A DNA stretch of 64,000 nucleotides, from assembly GCF_023156235.1 (NCBI RefSeq), contig NZ_JAKZAI010000003.1, forward strand, positions 310,001 through 374,000, read 5' to 3'. The notes beneath the pieces are model-generated. The model ran no database searches. It was given only the letters and a program-made list of their open reading frames with translations, and had not been told where the DNA came from. A program made the position numbers and the translations under genes. This document shows, piece after piece, positions 9,761 through 19,783 of the stretch. Within the stretch, counting starts at the first letter, position 1. Each line of letters begins with the position of its first letter. Origin of the DNA: Marinobacter goseongensis. GTDB taxonomy: Bacteria > Pseudomonadota > Gammaproteobacteria > Pseudomonadales > Oleiphilaceae.

Positions 9761-10483
9761 TCAGCGCCCGACAACTTTCTCAGCTTCTTCCACCGGCGTA
9801 TGACGAACGTCCTCGCCTTTGACCATGAAGATCACGTTCTCGGCAATGTTGCAGGCATGATCTCCGACCCGCTCCAGAGCACGAAGCACCCACATCACCG
9901 ACATGCACCGTGAAATGTTGCGGGTGTCTTCCATCATGAAGGTCAGTAAGGTACGTGTAGCCGCCTGATACTCCTCATCAACACGCTTGTCTTCCTTCAT
10001 GATCCGCAGCGCCTGCTCAGCGTCCAGGCGAGCAAAGGCGTCCAGCGCGTCGTGCAGCATGCTCAGCACGTGGTTGCCGATATGGCGGACTTCCACGTAG
10101 CCGCGGGGCGCCTGGCCTTCCTCGTTGAGCTTGATGGCGAACTTGGCGATTTTCTTGGCCTCGTCGCCCACCCGCTCAAGATCCGCGACCATCTTGATGA
10201 CAGAAATCACCAACCGGAGATCCCGGGCCGTAGGCTGACGACGGGCAATGATCAGGGTAGCCTCTTCGTCGATGTCCATTTCCATCTGGTCGACTTTCTT
10301 ATCACCGGCACGTACTTCGTCCGCCAGGTGGCCATCATTGTCCACCAATGCATGAATCGCACGGTCCACCTGTGTCTCAACCATCCCGCCCATTTTCAGG
10401 AACTCGGTTTTGAGCTCCATCAGTTCATCGTTGAACTTGTGGGAAATGTGGTCGCCGTAAACGTCGTCCTTTTTGGTTGGCAT
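9761..10483 (-). CDS. phoU: phosphate-signalling protein PhoU
   Basis: Negative modulator of PhoR/PhoB signalling that couples PstSCAB transport to the kinase. The 240-residue product has the two PhoU helical repeats, each with the metal-binding ERVGD-type motif (DLERVGDEAKKIA and ALERVGDHACNIAENV) and the N-terminal KTEFLKMGGMVE helix. It starts at ATG 10483 with GGAG nine bases upstream, rather than at the TTG five codons earlier. It is the last gene of the pst operon, 33 bases after pstB. Confidence 0.96.
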   Translation of the reverse strand: MPTKKDDVYGDHISHKFNDELMELKTEFLKMGGMVETQVDRAIHALVDNDGHLADEVRAGDKKVDQMEMDIDEEATLIIARRQPTARDLRLVISVIKMVADLERVGDEAKKIAKFAIKLNEEGQAPRGYVEVRHIGNHVLSMLHDALDAFARLDAEQALRIMKEDKRVDEEYQAATRTLLTFMMEDTRNISRCMSVMWVLRALERVGDHACNIAENVIFMVKGEDVRHTPVEEAEKVVGR

Positions 10484-10516
10484 AGCTCTGTTCTCCAATA
10501 TTCAGCAATAACCGGA

Positions 10517-11404
10517 TTAACCGAAACGACCGGTGATGTAGGATTCCGTCAGTTCATGCTCGGGCGCAGTGAAGACCTTGGTGGTCTCGTTCACTTCCAC
10601 CAGATGGCCCAGGTGAAAATACGCGGTGCGGTGTGACACACGTGCGGCCTGTTGCATGGAGTGGGTCACGATGACGATGGTGTAGCTCTCCGACATTTCC
10701 GAGATCAGCTCTTCCACTTTCGCGGTGGCGATCGGGTCCAGCGCCGAGCAGGGCTCGTCCATCAGGATCACTTCCGGGCTGACAGCGATGGCCCGCGCTA
10801 TGCACAAACGCTGCTGCTGACCACCGGACATGCCGGTAGCGACGGCGTCCAGGCGGTCTTTCACTTCATCCCATAGCCCGGCCTTGCGCAGACTGTTCTC
10901 GACGATTTCGTCCAGATCCGACTTGCGGTTCGCCAGGCCGTGAATGCGCGGGCCATAGGCCACGTTGTCATAGATCGACTTGGGGAACGGATTGGGTTTC
11001 TGGAACACCATGCCAACTCGGGCCCGCAACTCCACAACATCGCGCTTCGGATCGTAAATATCATGGTCGTCAATGGACAACTGACCTTTGACCCGACAGA
11101 TGTCGATACTATCGTTCATCCGGTTCAGGCACCGGAGAAACGTTGATTTACCGCAACCCGACGGACCGATAAATGCGATCACTTCGTTACGGCCAATATC
11201 CAGACTGATATTCTTGATGGCCCGGTCCTGGCCATAGAACACTTCGACGTTACGAAGTTTGAACTTGGGGTTCTCCGAGAACGGGTCACCCACGGTCTTT
11301 CCTTCTTCAACCAGGGTTTCCGCCGGCTTGTCTTCATCCACCGGGGCAATCGTTTCTTCAGGCATATCGGCTTCGCTGGTTACGGCTGGGTTCATAGTAT
11401 TCAT
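10517..11404 (-). CDS. pstB: phosphate ABC transporter ATP-binding protein PstB
   Basis: ATPase of the high-affinity phosphate importer. In the 295-residue product, Walker A GPSGCGKS is at 80-87, the PstB-type Q-loop is [16 protein letters not shown], the signature is MSGGQQQRL and Walker B is [13 protein letters not shown]. The N-terminus has an acidic extension of about 45 residues, rich in Glu and Pro, absent from E. coli PstB but seen in some marine relatives. ATG 11404 follows AAGGAG by seven bases. It lies 11 bases after pstA. Confidence 0.96.
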   Translation of the reverse strand: MNTMNPAVTSEADMPEETIAPVDEDKPAETLVEEGKTVGDPFSENPKFKLRNVEVFYGQDRAIKNISLDIGRNEVIAFIGPSGCGKSTFLRCLNRMNDSIDICRVKGQLSIDDHDIYDPKRDVVELRARVGMVFQKPNPFPKSIYDNVAYGPRIHGLANRKSDLDEIVENSLRKAGLWDEVKDRLDAVATGMSGGQQQRLCIARAIAVSPEVILMDEPCSALDPIATAKVEELISEMSESYTIVIVTHSMQQAARVSHRTAYFHLGHLVEVNETTKVFTAPEHELTESYITGRFG

Positions 11405-11415
11405 TAATAATCTCC

Positions 11416-12693
11416 TTACCACCGACGCTCAAGACGTTTACGGAGCCAGATGGCGAGTGCGTTCATAGTGATCATGAAGGTAAGCAGCACCATGATGCCG
11501 GCGGACGCCAGCTCGATGAAGCCTTGTTCAGAGCTGCTGGCCCAGAGGTATATCTGTACCGGCAATACGGTCGCTGAATCGAGAAAGCCACTGGGCACAT
11601 CCACGATGAAAGCCACCATGCCAATCAGCAATAATGGCGCCGTCTCGCCGAGTGCCTGAGCCATCCCGATGATCGAACCGGTGAGCATGCCCGGCATGGC
11701 CAGAGGTATCACGTGATGGAGCACCACCTGCATCTTGGAGGCGCCAACACCCTCTGCGGCCTCGCGAATGGAGGGCGGCACGCTCTTGATTGCTGCCCTT
11801 CCGGAAATGATGATGGTTGGCAGTGTCATCAGCGCCAATACCATGCCACCTACCACCGGAACCGAGCGCGGCATGCCGAAGAGCCCAATAAAGACCGCCA
11901 GGCCAAGCAGACCGAAAATGATCGACGGCACCGCAGCCAGGTTATTGATATTGACCTCGATAAAGTCGGTAATCCTGTTCTGGGGCGCAAATTCCTCCAG
12001 ATAGACCGCGGCGGCAATACCGACGGGAAACGCGATGGCCAGCGTCACCAGCATGGTCAGCAGAGAACCGACAATGGCCCCGAGAATACCGGCATTGGCA
12101 GGCTCTCTGGAGTCACCGCGGCTGAACAGCACATCGTTGAAGCCGGTATCGATAACACCTTTTGCCTGCAGCTGATCCACCCAGCGTTGCTGCTGATCCG
12201 ACAGTTTCACGCTGTACCGCGGGTTATCCGCGTGCTTGACGTAAGTCGAGACCCTGTCGTGCGCCAGGAACTCCATGGTCTGAGTGGTGTTCAGCAAACC
12301 CGGATTATCTTTCAGTAGATCACGAATCTCGCTGGCGCCATAGGTGCCGATCAATCGGCCTAACTCCCGTTTCTCACCAGCGCTGTCAGCCTCGGGAATA
12401 TGCGCTTGCAGGGCCGCAATGATGGGCGCAACGAAGTCAGCCATGGACAGCTGATCCTCGTCCGTGGGGTCGTCGAGATACATCGTTTCGGAATCAAGAG
12501 TCACATCCAGCGTAATAGTGGTCTTGACGAAGCCGGTGTGACCTTTGCTGATAATGTCGGCAAAAAGAATGGCCAGGGAGGCAAGGGCAATGAAAATCGC
12601 CAGCATGCCATACAACCGGAACCGGCGTTCCTTGCGATAGCGGCGCTTGAGGGAGTTGCGGACAATCTCCGCCTGAGAACGTTGATCAGTCAT
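11416..12693 (-). CDS. pstA: phosphate ABC transporter permease PstA with N-terminal DUF3333-type extension
   Basis: Inner-membrane permease of the Pst system. At 425 residues it is about 130 longer than E. coli PstA. The extra part follows the first helix (about residues 28-48) and forms a large hydrophilic, presumably periplasmic segment up to about residue 205, as in PstA proteins with the DUF3333 domain. The core has the permease EAA-type loop [22 protein letters not shown]. It overlaps pstC by eight bases and is followed closely by pstB. Confidence 0.94.
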   Translation of the reverse strand: MTDQRSQAEIVRNSLKRRYRKERRFRLYGMLAIFIALASLAILFADIISKGHTGFVKTTITLDVTLDSETMYLDDPTDEDQLSMADFVAPIIAALQAHIPEADSAGEKRELGRLIGTYGASEIRDLLKDNPGLLNTTQTMEFLAHDRVSTYVKHADNPRYSVKLSDQQQRWVDQLQAKGVIDTGFNDVLFSRGDSREPANAGILGAIVGSLLTMLVTLAIAFPVGIAAAVYLEEFAPQNRITDFIEVNINNLAAVPSIIFGLLGLAVFIGLFGMPRSVPVVGGMVLALMTLPTIIISGRAAIKSVPPSIREAAEGVGASKMQVVLHHVIPLAMPGMLTGSIIGMAQALGETAPLLLIGMVAFIVDVPSGFLDSATVLPVQIYLWASSSEQGFIELASAGIMVLLTFMITMNALAIWLRKRLERRW

Positions 12694-14074
12694 ACTGTTC
12701 CCTATACTTGCGAACGATCTTGAGGGCTACCACGTTCAGCAGCAGCGTGACGATGAACAACAGCATACCCAGGGCAAATGCAGACAGGGTCTTGGCACTG
12801 TCGAACTCCTGGTCACCCACCAACAGCGTTGCAATCTGCACAGTCACGGTCGTTACCGACTCCAGAGGGTTGGCGGTCAGATTTGCGGCAAGGCCCGCTG
12901 CCATCACCACGATCATGGTCTCGCCGATGGCGCGGGACGCGGCCAGCAGGATGCCGCCAATGATCCCCGGCAGTGCGGCGGGGAAAATAACCTTTTTCAT
13001 GGTTTCGGACTGGGTCGCGCCCAACGCCAGCGAACCGTCTCGCATCGCTTGGGGAACCGCATTGATGACGTCGTCAGAGAGCGAGGACACGAACGGCACA
13101 ATCATAATGCCCATCACCAGGCCCGCAGCCAACGCACTCTGGGAAGACGCCTCCAGGCCCACCATTTCCGCAAGATCGCGGATAAACGGAGCTACGGTCA
13201 GTGCCGCAAAGAAACCGTAAACAACGGTCGGAATGCCCGCCAGCATTTCCAGCACCGGTTTTGCGGTAGAACGCACCCGCTTGCTGGCGTATTCAGACAG
13301 GTAGATGGCTGACAGCAGGCCAACGGGCACGGCGACCAACAGTGCGATGGCCGAAATCAACAAGGTGCCGGTAAACAGCGGGATGACACCGAACGCCCCT
13401 TCAGATCCCACCTGATCAGCCCGCAAGGCTGTCTGGGGACTCCAACTGGTGCTGAACAGAAAATCACTGATCGGTACCCGACCGAAGAACCGGATGGTCT
13501 CCAGAATCACTGAAAAGACGATACCTGCCGTGGTCAGGACCGCCAACGCCGCACACACAAAGAAGATGCGACGAAGCGTTGTCTCAACATTGAGTCTTGC
13601 GTTGATGTGAGGCGCAACACGGGTCCACGCAAACGCGGCACCGGACACGGCAACCAGCAAAACCAGAGCGGCTTTGAAGTTCGCGCTTTGATTATCCATC
13701 GTCTCAAGCACCGACGCGGCCCCGACAATATAGTCTGGCACAAAATCCGGATTCAGCTTCCCTGCCGCCACGTTGCTGATCTGGGAAAGTATCAGACTCG
13801 CCTCTCCGGGCGATTCCGGCCAGACATCCTGGGGCAGCGATGCAATAACGATCCCCTGGATAACCTTGCCCTCAAATCCGGCCCAGGCTGCGAGAACCAA
13901 CAGGGCGGGGATCGCGCACCAGAGTGCTGCCCGCGTCGCGTAGTAGAAAGGAAGAGCTTTAAGATTCCGGATGCCGCCCAGGGGCGCTGCCACGGCCCGG
14001 GATCGCATATAAGCGAGGCCATAGGCAACCACGGCGAGAACCAGAACCAGGGGCAGAAGATTGGCCGTCTGCAT
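12686..14074 (-). CDS. pstC: phosphate ABC transporter permease PstC
   Basis: Partner permease of PstA, 462 residues against 319 in E. coli. The additional N-terminal part (about 1-190) contains two to three hydrophobic segments and a hydrophilic loop. The conserved core includes YLSEYASKRVRSTAKPVLEMLAGIPTVVYG and the EAA-type loop AMRDGSLALGATQSETMKKVIFP. Its end overlaps the pstA start. It lies about 150 bases after pstS, with a hairpin terminator in the gap, which would lower its expression relative to pstS. Confidence 0.94.
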   Translation of the reverse strand: MQTANLLPLVLVLAVVAYGLAYMRSRAVAAPLGGIRNLKALPFYYATRAALWCAIPALLVLAAWAGFEGKVIQGIVIASLPQDVWPESPGEASLILSQISNVAAGKLNPDFVPDYIVGAASVLETMDNQSANFKAALVLLVAVSGAAFAWTRVAPHINARLNVETTLRRIFFVCAALAVLTTAGIVFSVILETIRFFGRVPISDFLFSTSWSPQTALRADQVGSEGAFGVIPLFTGTLLISAIALLVAVPVGLLSAIYLSEYASKRVRSTAKPVLEMLAGIPTVVYGFFAALTVAPFIRDLAEMVGLEASSQSALAAGLVMGIMIVPFVSSLSDDVINAVPQAMRDGSLALGATQSETMKKVIFPAALPGIIGGILLAASRAIGETMIVVMAAGLAANLTANPLESVTTVTVQIATLLVGDQEFDSAKTLSAFALGMLLFIVTLLLNVVALKIVRKYREQYD

Positions 14075-14159
14075 ATCAGTCTCTGTATTGATGGCTTGAA
14101 GTTGACTCGGCGTCTATTTTGCCAGTTTGCGGCACAAAAATATTCACACACATGTAATA

Positions 14160-14191
14160 AAGGAACGCGGACCTTGCGGCCCGCGTTCCTT
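14160..14191 (-). terminator. hairpin terminator between pstS and pstC
   Basis: On the minus strand an 11-bp perfect stem (arms AAGGAACGCGG and CCGCGTTCCTT) is followed by TTATTA. It begins 32 bases after the pstS stop. Partial termination here would give more binding protein than permease, a common arrangement in binding-protein-dependent transporters. Confidence 0.65.
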
Positions 14192-14223
14192 CTTCATCAT
14201 CCATGACGTGCCTTGCAAGAACC

Positions 14224-15282
14224 TTACAGTTCTTTGCCAGTCATCGACTGCAGGTCCTTGACACGCTTAGCAATTGCCATGCGCTCGTTGCGCGGGCTAG
14301 GAATCAGACCCACGTCTACCAGGTAGCCGTTGTCACCCCAGGTGCTCTCGCTGGTGAACTCAGCCACGTATTCCTGGATACCCGGAACAACACCAACGTG
14401 CGCTTTCTTGATGTAGAACCACAGCGAGCGAGCAACCGGGTAGTCTTCGACTGAAATATTCTCAGGAGTGGGCTCGACACCGTTGATGGTTGCGGCCTGG
14501 ATCTGGCCCGAGTTTTCCATCAGGAAGCTGTAGCCGAAGATCCCGTAGGTGCCTGAATCCTGCGCCAGACGCTGAACAATCAGGTTGTCATTTTCACCGG
14601 CTTCGACGAACGGACCGTCTTCACGCATGCTGTGGCAGACGCTTTTGAACTTGTCTTCGTTCTCGTCTTCCATCTGTGCAATCATATCGAACTGCTTGCA
14701 TCCACCTTCCATTGCAAGCTCAACAAACGCGTCTCGGGTACCTGAGGTCGGAGGGGGGCCCATTACGCTGATGGCCTTGTTTGGCAGGCTGGCGTCGATG
14801 TCGCTCCACTTCTCGTAGGGGTTCGAAACCAGCTTGTCACCGCCATTGGGATCGGGAACTTCTTTGGCCAGCGCCAGGAAAATCTGCTCCAGACTGAAGT
14901 CAGCCTTGACCGCATCCTTGGAGTTGGCGATGACGATGCCGTCAGCACCGATGCGTACTTCGGTGATTTCCTTGACGCCGTTAGACTGGCACAGTTCGAA
15001 TTCGCTGGACTTCATGCGGCGTGAAGCGTTGGTGATATCCGGATGCTGGGTACCAACACCTTCACAAAACAGCTTCAGGCCGCCGCCGGAACCGGTAGAT
15101 TCCAGTTTCGGAGTCGGAAAGTCAGTGTTGCGACCAAAACGCTCGGCAACCACGGTCGCGAACGGGTAAACGGTAGAAGAGCCGACGATATTGATGGTGT
15201 CGCGGGCCATGGCCGGCGCTGATACGGCGGCAATGCTGCCTGCCAGTGCTACGGTTGTGAGGGCGGTTTTCAGTTTAATCAC
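14224..15282 (-). CDS. pstS: phosphate ABC transporter substrate-binding protein PstS
   Basis: Periplasmic phosphate-binding protein, 352 residues, with a Sec signal peptide (MIKLKTALTTVALAGSIAAV, cleavage near APAMA-RD). The phosphate-contact motifs are INIVGSSTVYPFA and the STGSGGGLKLFCEG loop, with TSGTRDAFVE further on. It starts at GTG 15282, seven bases after GGAG. It is the first gene of pstSCAB-phoU and has a Pho box 75-90 bases upstream, so phosphate starvation should induce it through PhoB. Confidence 0.95.
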   Translation of the reverse strand: MIKLKTALTTVALAGSIAAVSAPAMARDTINIVGSSTVYPFATVVAERFGRNTDFPTPKLESTGSGGGLKLFCEGVGTQHPDITNASRRMKSSEFELCQSNGVKEITEVRIGADGIVIANSKDAVKADFSLEQIFLALAKEVPDPNGGDKLVSNPYEKWSDIDASLPNKAISVMGPPPTSGTRDAFVELAMEGGCKQFDMIAQMEDENEDKFKSVCHSMREDGPFVEAGENDNLIVQRLAQDSGTYGIFGYSFLMENSGQIQAATINGVEPTPENISVEDYPVARSLWFYIKKAHVGVVPGIQEYVAEFTSESTWGDNGYLVDVGLIPSPRNERMAIAKRVKDLQSMTGKEL

Positions 15283-15355
15283 GCTGAGTCTCCATTATTC
15301 GTTTGGACTTTTTGTCGGATTGGCTTTACCGATGAGTGCAGAGTAACGAGGCTCT

Positions 15356-15373
15356 GTGACAACTTTATTACAG
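15356..15373 (-). promoter_or_regulatory. Pho box upstream of pstS
   Basis: On the minus strand CTGTAATAAAGTTGTCAC matches the 18-base PhoB consensus (CTGTCATAAATCTGTCAC) at 15 positions, with both 7-base direct repeats recognisable. It faces pstS and lies at the distance expected when a PhoB box replaces the -35 element. Confidence 0.8.
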
Positions 15374-15476
15374 TCACTGAAATATAGATCATGGCGTGCA
15401 AATTTTCTTGCAGACTGCCCGCAGCCCGCTAACATGCGGGTATAACAATTCTGAGCAGTAAAAAAAGGCAGGTTCC

Positions 15477-15878
15477 ATGACAGCGCTCGACGACGACAAA
15501 CCCACCCCGCGAGGCGACCTCACGCTTCAGGTAGTGCCCCTTCCTTCTGACACCAACGCCAATGGCGATGTGTTCGCCGGCTGGCTGGTCAAACAGATGG
15601 ACATTGCCGCCGCCACCATGGCGGGCCGGATTTCCCTCGGCCGCAATGCCACCGTGGCCATGGACCGGATGGAGTTTCTGTCGCCGTTACGGGTGGGTTC
15701 CCAGGTGGGCTGTTACTGCGAACTGGTGGACATCGGCCGCAGCTCGATGCAGATCAAGGTGGAAGTCTGGACGCTAGACCGCGCCGCAAAGCACCCACGC
15801 AAGGTCACCGAGGGCCTGTTCGTGTACGTGGCGATTGACGAACATGGGCGCATCCGCGAGGTGCCTGAGCAGGGCTGA
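15477..15878 (+). CDS. acyl-CoA thioesterase, YciA type
   Basis: Hotdog-fold thioesterase of 133 residues that releases free fatty acids from acyl-CoA. The N-terminal TLQVVPLPSDTNANGDVFAGWLVKQMDIAAA block contains the conserved N-x-x-G-x-x-F-G/A-G-W pattern with the catalytic Asp in QMD, and the C-terminal part has VTEGLFVYVAID. An AGG site precedes the ATG. A TATAAC hexamer with a small CCCGC/GCGGG dyad just before it (15425-15446) may be its promoter. It is convergent with uvrD. Confidence 0.85.
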   Translation: MTALDDDKPTPRGDLTLQVVPLPSDTNANGDVFAGWLVKQMDIAAATMAGRISLGRNATVAMDRMEFLSPLRVGSQVGCYCELVDIGRSSMQIKVEVWTLDRAAKHPRKVTEGLFVYVAIDEHGRIREVPEQG

Positions 15879-15898
15879 CACAGCCCATGCTAGCGTAA

Positions 15899-18064
15899 TC
15901 AGCAGGCTTCCAGCGGCGCATAGGCCAGCACCAGCCACTTGGCTCCCTCGTCGAAATTGACCTGAACGCGGGTGTGGTGGCCGGTGCCCTCGGAGTTCAT
16001 CACCACGCCCTCGCCAAACTTCGGGTGGCGCACCCGCTGCCCCAGGCTGAAACCGGATTGCGCCGCGGAGTCCTGGCTGAACAGGCCCTCGTTTGGCCGC
16101 TCCATCATCATCGGGCGGCTGACCGTATTGCGCAGCCGCACTTCCTGAATGCAATCACCGGGAATCTCCCGCACGAACCGTGACAGGGCGTTGAACTTCT
16201 CCTGCCCATACAGCCGTCGGGATTCCGCGTAGGTGAGCACCAACTGCTTCATGGCGCGGGTAATGCCCACATACGCCAGCCGACGCTCCTCTTCCATGCG
16301 CCCCGGCTCTTCCAGGGACATACTGTGGGGAAACAACCCCTCTTCGACCCCGGCCAGGAACACCAGCGGAAATTCCAGGCCCTTGGCGGAGTGCAGGGTC
16401 ATCAGCTGCACGCTGTCTTCGTGGGATTCTGCCTGGGACTCGCCGGCGTCCAGCGCCGCCTGGGCAATGAATTCCGCCAGCGGATCCACGCCCTCTTCCA
16501 CCTCGAAATCCGACAGGGCGTTGACCAGTTCCTCTAGGTTTTCCACCCGGGCCTGGCCCTTCTCGCCTTTTTCGCTGGCGTGGTAGTCCTTCAGCCCGCT
16601 CGCTTCGATGGTCTGCTTCATCAAACCGTGCAGGGAAGCGTCGTCCGCCATCTCCGACAGGTCGTGGATGATCGCCATGAAGGATTGCAGGCCGGTTTTG
16701 GCGCGGCCCTTGATCAGCCCCGCTTCCAGCAACCGCTCCGCCGCCTCCCACAGGGAAATGCTCTGGCCGGTGGCCACTTCCCGCAATTCCGCCAGGCTCT
16801 TGGCGCCGATGCCCCGCGTGGGAATGTTCACCACCCGTTCGAAGGCGGCGTCATCGCGGCGGTAATGCACCAGCCGCAGGTACGCCAGCGCATTGCGAAT
16901 CTCCTGGCGGTCGTAGAAGCGCAAGCCGCCGTAGACCCGGTAAGGAATGCCCTGGCGCATCAGGGATTCTTCCAGCACCCGGGACTGGGCGTTGGAGCGG
17001 TAGAGGATGGCGGATTCGCTGCGTAGATTGCCATCCTGGACCCAGCTGGAGATGGTGTCGGCAATGTAGTTGGCTTCGTCCTGCTCGTTGAACGCCGCAT
17101 ACAGACTGATGGGCTCCCCCTCGGGACCGTCGGTCCACAACTCCTTGCCGAGGCGACCCTGGTTGTTGGCAATGACCGAGTTGGCCGCTTTCAGGATCAA
17201 TTGGGTGGAGCGGTAATTCTGTTCCAGCCGCACCAGCCGCGAATTGGGGAAATCCCGCTGATACTGCTGGATATTCTCGATCTTGGCACCACGCCAGCCA
17301 TAGATAGACTGGTCATCGTCCCCCACCACGGTCAGCGGTACACGGTGGCTGGCCAGTACCTGCAGCCAGGCGTATTGAATGGTGTTGGTGTCCTGGAACT
17401 CGTCCACCAGAATGTGCTGGAAGCGGCCCTGGTAATGGGCCAGCAATTCGGGCCGATGCAGCCACAGCTCGTGGGAACGCAGCAGCAACTCACCAAAGTC
17501 CACCAGGCCACTGAGCTGGCACAGCTTTTCGTACTGGCGATACACCGTCAGCATGGTGGAGGTGAACTGGTCCCCGGGATTCTCCTGGATATGATCCGCC
17601 CGCAGCCCTTCGTCTTTCTGGCTGTTGATAAACCACTGCGCCTGCTTCGGCGGCCAGCGGCTCTCATCAATCTGCAGCTCCCGCATCACCCGCTTGATCA
17701 GCCGCAGCTGGTCGTCGCTATCGAGTACCTGGAAATTCTCCGGCAGGCCGGCGTCCTGCCAGTGCGACCTCAGCAGGCGATGGGCGATGCCGTGAAAGGT
17801 GCCGAACCACAGCCCTCGCGCCGGAATGTCCATCATCTGCTCGATGCGGTACCGCATCTCTTTTGCCGCTTTATTGGTGAAAGTGACCGCGAGAATTCCC
17901 GTGGGTGGCACCCGATCTACCTGCATCAACCACGCAATCCGATGGACCAATACCCGCGTCTTGCCACTACCGGCGCCCGCCAACACCAACAGGTGATCGT
18001 TCTGTGCAGTGACCGCCTCGCGTTGGGCGTCGTTGAGGGCATCGATAATGTGGGAGACATCCAT
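15899..18064 (-). CDS. uvrD: DNA helicase II UvrD
   Basis: SF1A 3'-5' helicase of nucleotide-excision and mismatch repair, 721 residues against 720 in E. coli. Motifs in order: Q-motif LNDAQREAV, Walker A AGAGSGKTRVLVHR, motif Ia TFTNKAAKEMRYRIE, motif II LVDEFQDTN, motif III VGDDDQSIYGWRGA, motif IV EQNYRST, motif V LMTLHSAKGLEFPLVFLAG, motif VI EERRLAYVGITRA, and the C-terminal Tudor-like segment ending in RVRHPKFGEGVV. Strong identity to UvrD rather than Rep. No clear ribosome-binding site before the ATG. Confidence 0.95.
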   Translation of the reverse strand: MDVSHIIDALNDAQREAVTAQNDHLLVLAGAGSGKTRVLVHRIAWLMQVDRVPPTGILAVTFTNKAAKEMRYRIEQMMDIPARGLWFGTFHGIAHRLLRSHWQDAGLPENFQVLDSDDQLRLIKRVMRELQIDESRWPPKQAQWFINSQKDEGLRADHIQENPGDQFTSTMLTVYRQYEKLCQLSGLVDFGELLLRSHELWLHRPELLAHYQGRFQHILVDEFQDTNTIQYAWLQVLASHRVPLTVVGDDDQSIYGWRGAKIENIQQYQRDFPNSRLVRLEQNYRSTQLILKAANSVIANNQGRLGKELWTDGPEGEPISLYAAFNEQDEANYIADTISSWVQDGNLRSESAILYRSNAQSRVLEESLMRQGIPYRVYGGLRFYDRQEIRNALAYLRLVHYRRDDAAFERVVNIPTRGIGAKSLAELREVATGQSISLWEAAERLLEAGLIKGRAKTGLQSFMAIIHDLSEMADDASLHGLMKQTIEASGLKDYHASEKGEKGQARVENLEELVNALSDFEVEEGVDPLAEFIAQAALDAGESQAESHEDSVQLMTLHSAKGLEFPLVFLAGVEEGLFPHSMSLEEPGRMEEERRLAYVGITRAMKQLVLTYAESRRLYGQEKFNALSRFVREIPGDCIQEVRLRNTVSRPMMMERPNEGLFSQDSAAQSGFSLGQRVRHPKFGEGVVMNSEGTGHHTRVQVNFDEGAKWLVLAYAPLEAC

Positions 18065-18166
18065 AGGGGTTTAATCGCTACTGGTTAAATGAACAGGTGT
18101 TGAAGTATAACAGGAGAAGAAAGGGTTTGTCGGCGGGGCTTGGGTAGCCCTTTTACTCTCGGCGGG

Positions 18167-18197
18167 ATGCACGGGGGAGCAGGTCTCCCCCGTGCAT
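18167..18197. repeat. perfect 13-bp hairpin downstream of gabD
   Basis: ATGCACGGGGGAG and CTCCCCCGTGCAT flank a five-base loop. It starts 26 bases past the gabD stop, so it may protect or end the gabD transcript, but no U-tract follows. The remaining bases of the uvrD-gabD gap hold nothing else recognisable. Confidence 0.5.
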
Positions 18198-18222
18198 TTC
18201 AGGCTTGGAAAAAACTTCTCTC

Positions 18223-19677
18223 TTAAAAACCTCTGGGTACTGCTTGCGCTTCCACAAACTCGAACAAGCCTTCCAGGCCCCCTTCGCGGCCAATACCGGA
18301 GGCTTTCATGCCCCCAAACGGTGCCTCCGGGGTCGGACCGGTGCCGGTGTTCCAGCCACAGTGGCCAAACCGCAGGCCGGCGGCAACGCGCTGGGCGCGC
18401 TCGGCGTCGTTGGTGAACACGTAGGAGGCCAGACCGAATTCGGTGTCATTGCCGGCGTCGATGACCTCCTCCTCGCGACGGAACAGCGCCATGGGCACCA
18501 GTGGGCCGAAAGTTTCCTCGCGGTAGCAACACATGTCCCGGGTGACGCCGGTGATCACGGTGGGCGGGAAGAACAGGTGGCCGTCACCGAGGTCTTCCGG
18601 TTCCTTGCCGGCAACCAGCGAGGCGCCGTTCGCCAGGGCATCTTCCAGGTGACGTTTGACCTTGTCGAAGCCGGCCTGGTTGATCAGCGGACCGAGATCC
18701 ACGTCTTCCGTCAAACCATTACCCACATTCATCTTGTTGACCCGCGCTGCGAGCTTCTCGCCAAAAGCGTCAGCTACTTTCTCATGCACGAAAATCCGGT
18801 TGGCGCAGACGCAGGTCTGGCCGCCGCCACGGAATTTGTTGGCGATCAGATTGTCAGCGGCGGAATCCAGGTCGGCGTCATCAAACACGATGAACGGGGC
18901 GTTGCCGCCCAGCTCAAGCGCCAGCTTCTTCACCTGTTCGGCGGTGTCGACCACCAGTTTGCGACCCACTTCAGTGGAGCCGGTGAAGCTCAGCATCGGC
19001 ACGTCGGGGCTTTCACACAGCACCTTGCCGATCACGCTGGCTTTACCCATCACCAGATTGACCATGCCATCGGGCATGTCCACGTACTTGTCCATCAACC
19101 GGAACAGGGCAACCATGGTCAGCGGCGTTTCGCTGGCGGGTTTGATCACCGAGGGACAGCCGGCCGCCAGGGCCGCAGACAATTTCTTGGCAATCATGCC
19201 GATAGGAAAATTCCACGGCGTAATCAGCCCGGCGACGCCGATGGGGCGGTAATGAACCGTCCAGGTGCAGTCTTTGGGCTTTTCCGTCAGGGTGTGGGCG
19301 TCCAGCGCCTGAATATGCTTGGAGCAATAATCGAAGAAGCCGGCGGCGTAATCCACCTCGCCCTGCGCTTCCTTGAGCGGCTTGCCGTGCTCCATGCACA
19401 GGATACGGCCCACTTCTTCCTTGTGCTCTCTCAACGCGTCGCGAATACCCTCGAGCCATGTGCGGCGGGTTTCCAGGGTGTAGGGACTGGTCAGCCGGAG
19501 TGCGGACTTGCCCGCCTCGACCGCGGCCACCACATCCGCCTCTGACATGGAGGGCACTTTGGCAATAACCTCGCCGGTGGCGGGGTTGTAGACGTCAAAA
19601 GTGTTGCCCTCGGAGGAATCGGACCAGCGACCGCCGATGTAGCCAGTCAGCTTGTCAAGCAGGGGTGACTCGATCAT
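18223..19677 (-). CDS. gabD: succinate-semialdehyde dehydrogenase
   Basis: Oxidises succinate semialdehyde to succinate at the end of GABA and putrescine breakdown. The 484-residue product has GabD length. The aldehyde-dehydrogenase signature is LELGGNAPFIVFDDAD with the general base Glu, and catalytic Cys is in GGGQTCVCANRIF. The FTGSTEVGRKL cofactor loop and the C-terminal TPEAPFGGMKASGIGREGG are typical for NADP-type GabD. AAGGAG lies five bases upstream of the ATG. It is divergent from an acetylpolyamine-deacetylase-like gene, which supports a polyamine/GABA role. Other aldehydes are possible. Confidence 0.88.
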   Translation of the reverse strand: MIESPLLDKLTGYIGGRWSDSSEGNTFDVYNPATGEVIAKVPSMSEADVVAAVEAGKSALRLTSPYTLETRRTWLEGIRDALREHKEEVGRILCMEHGKPLKEAQGEVDYAAGFFDYCSKHIQALDAHTLTEKPKDCTWTVHYRPIGVAGLITPWNFPIGMIAKKLSAALAAGCPSVIKPASETPLTMVALFRLMDKYVDMPDGMVNLVMGKASVIGKVLCESPDVPMLSFTGSTEVGRKLVVDTAEQVKKLALELGGNAPFIVFDDADLDSAADNLIANKFRGGGQTCVCANRIFVHEKVADAFGEKLAARVNKMNVGNGLTEDVDLGPLINQAGFDKVKRHLEDALANGASLVAGKEPEDLGDGHLFFPPTVITGVTRDMCCYREETFGPLVPMALFRREEEVIDAGNDTEFGLASYVFTNDAERAQRVAAGLRFGHCGWNTGTGPTPEAPFGGMKASGIGREGGLEGLFEFVEAQAVPRGF

Positions 19678-19783
19678 CTCGGCTCCTTTCGTTGATAGGC
19701 TGCTATCTGTCAGCTCTCAATGGGTGTTTGCATCTCACAGGTATGCCTTCCATAGTGGATGCAGAAGCACGGGCTGTAAAGTC

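Noticed and set aside
18205..19545. 446-codon plus-strand frame
   Set aside because: Antisense to gabD, which has complete catalytic motifs.
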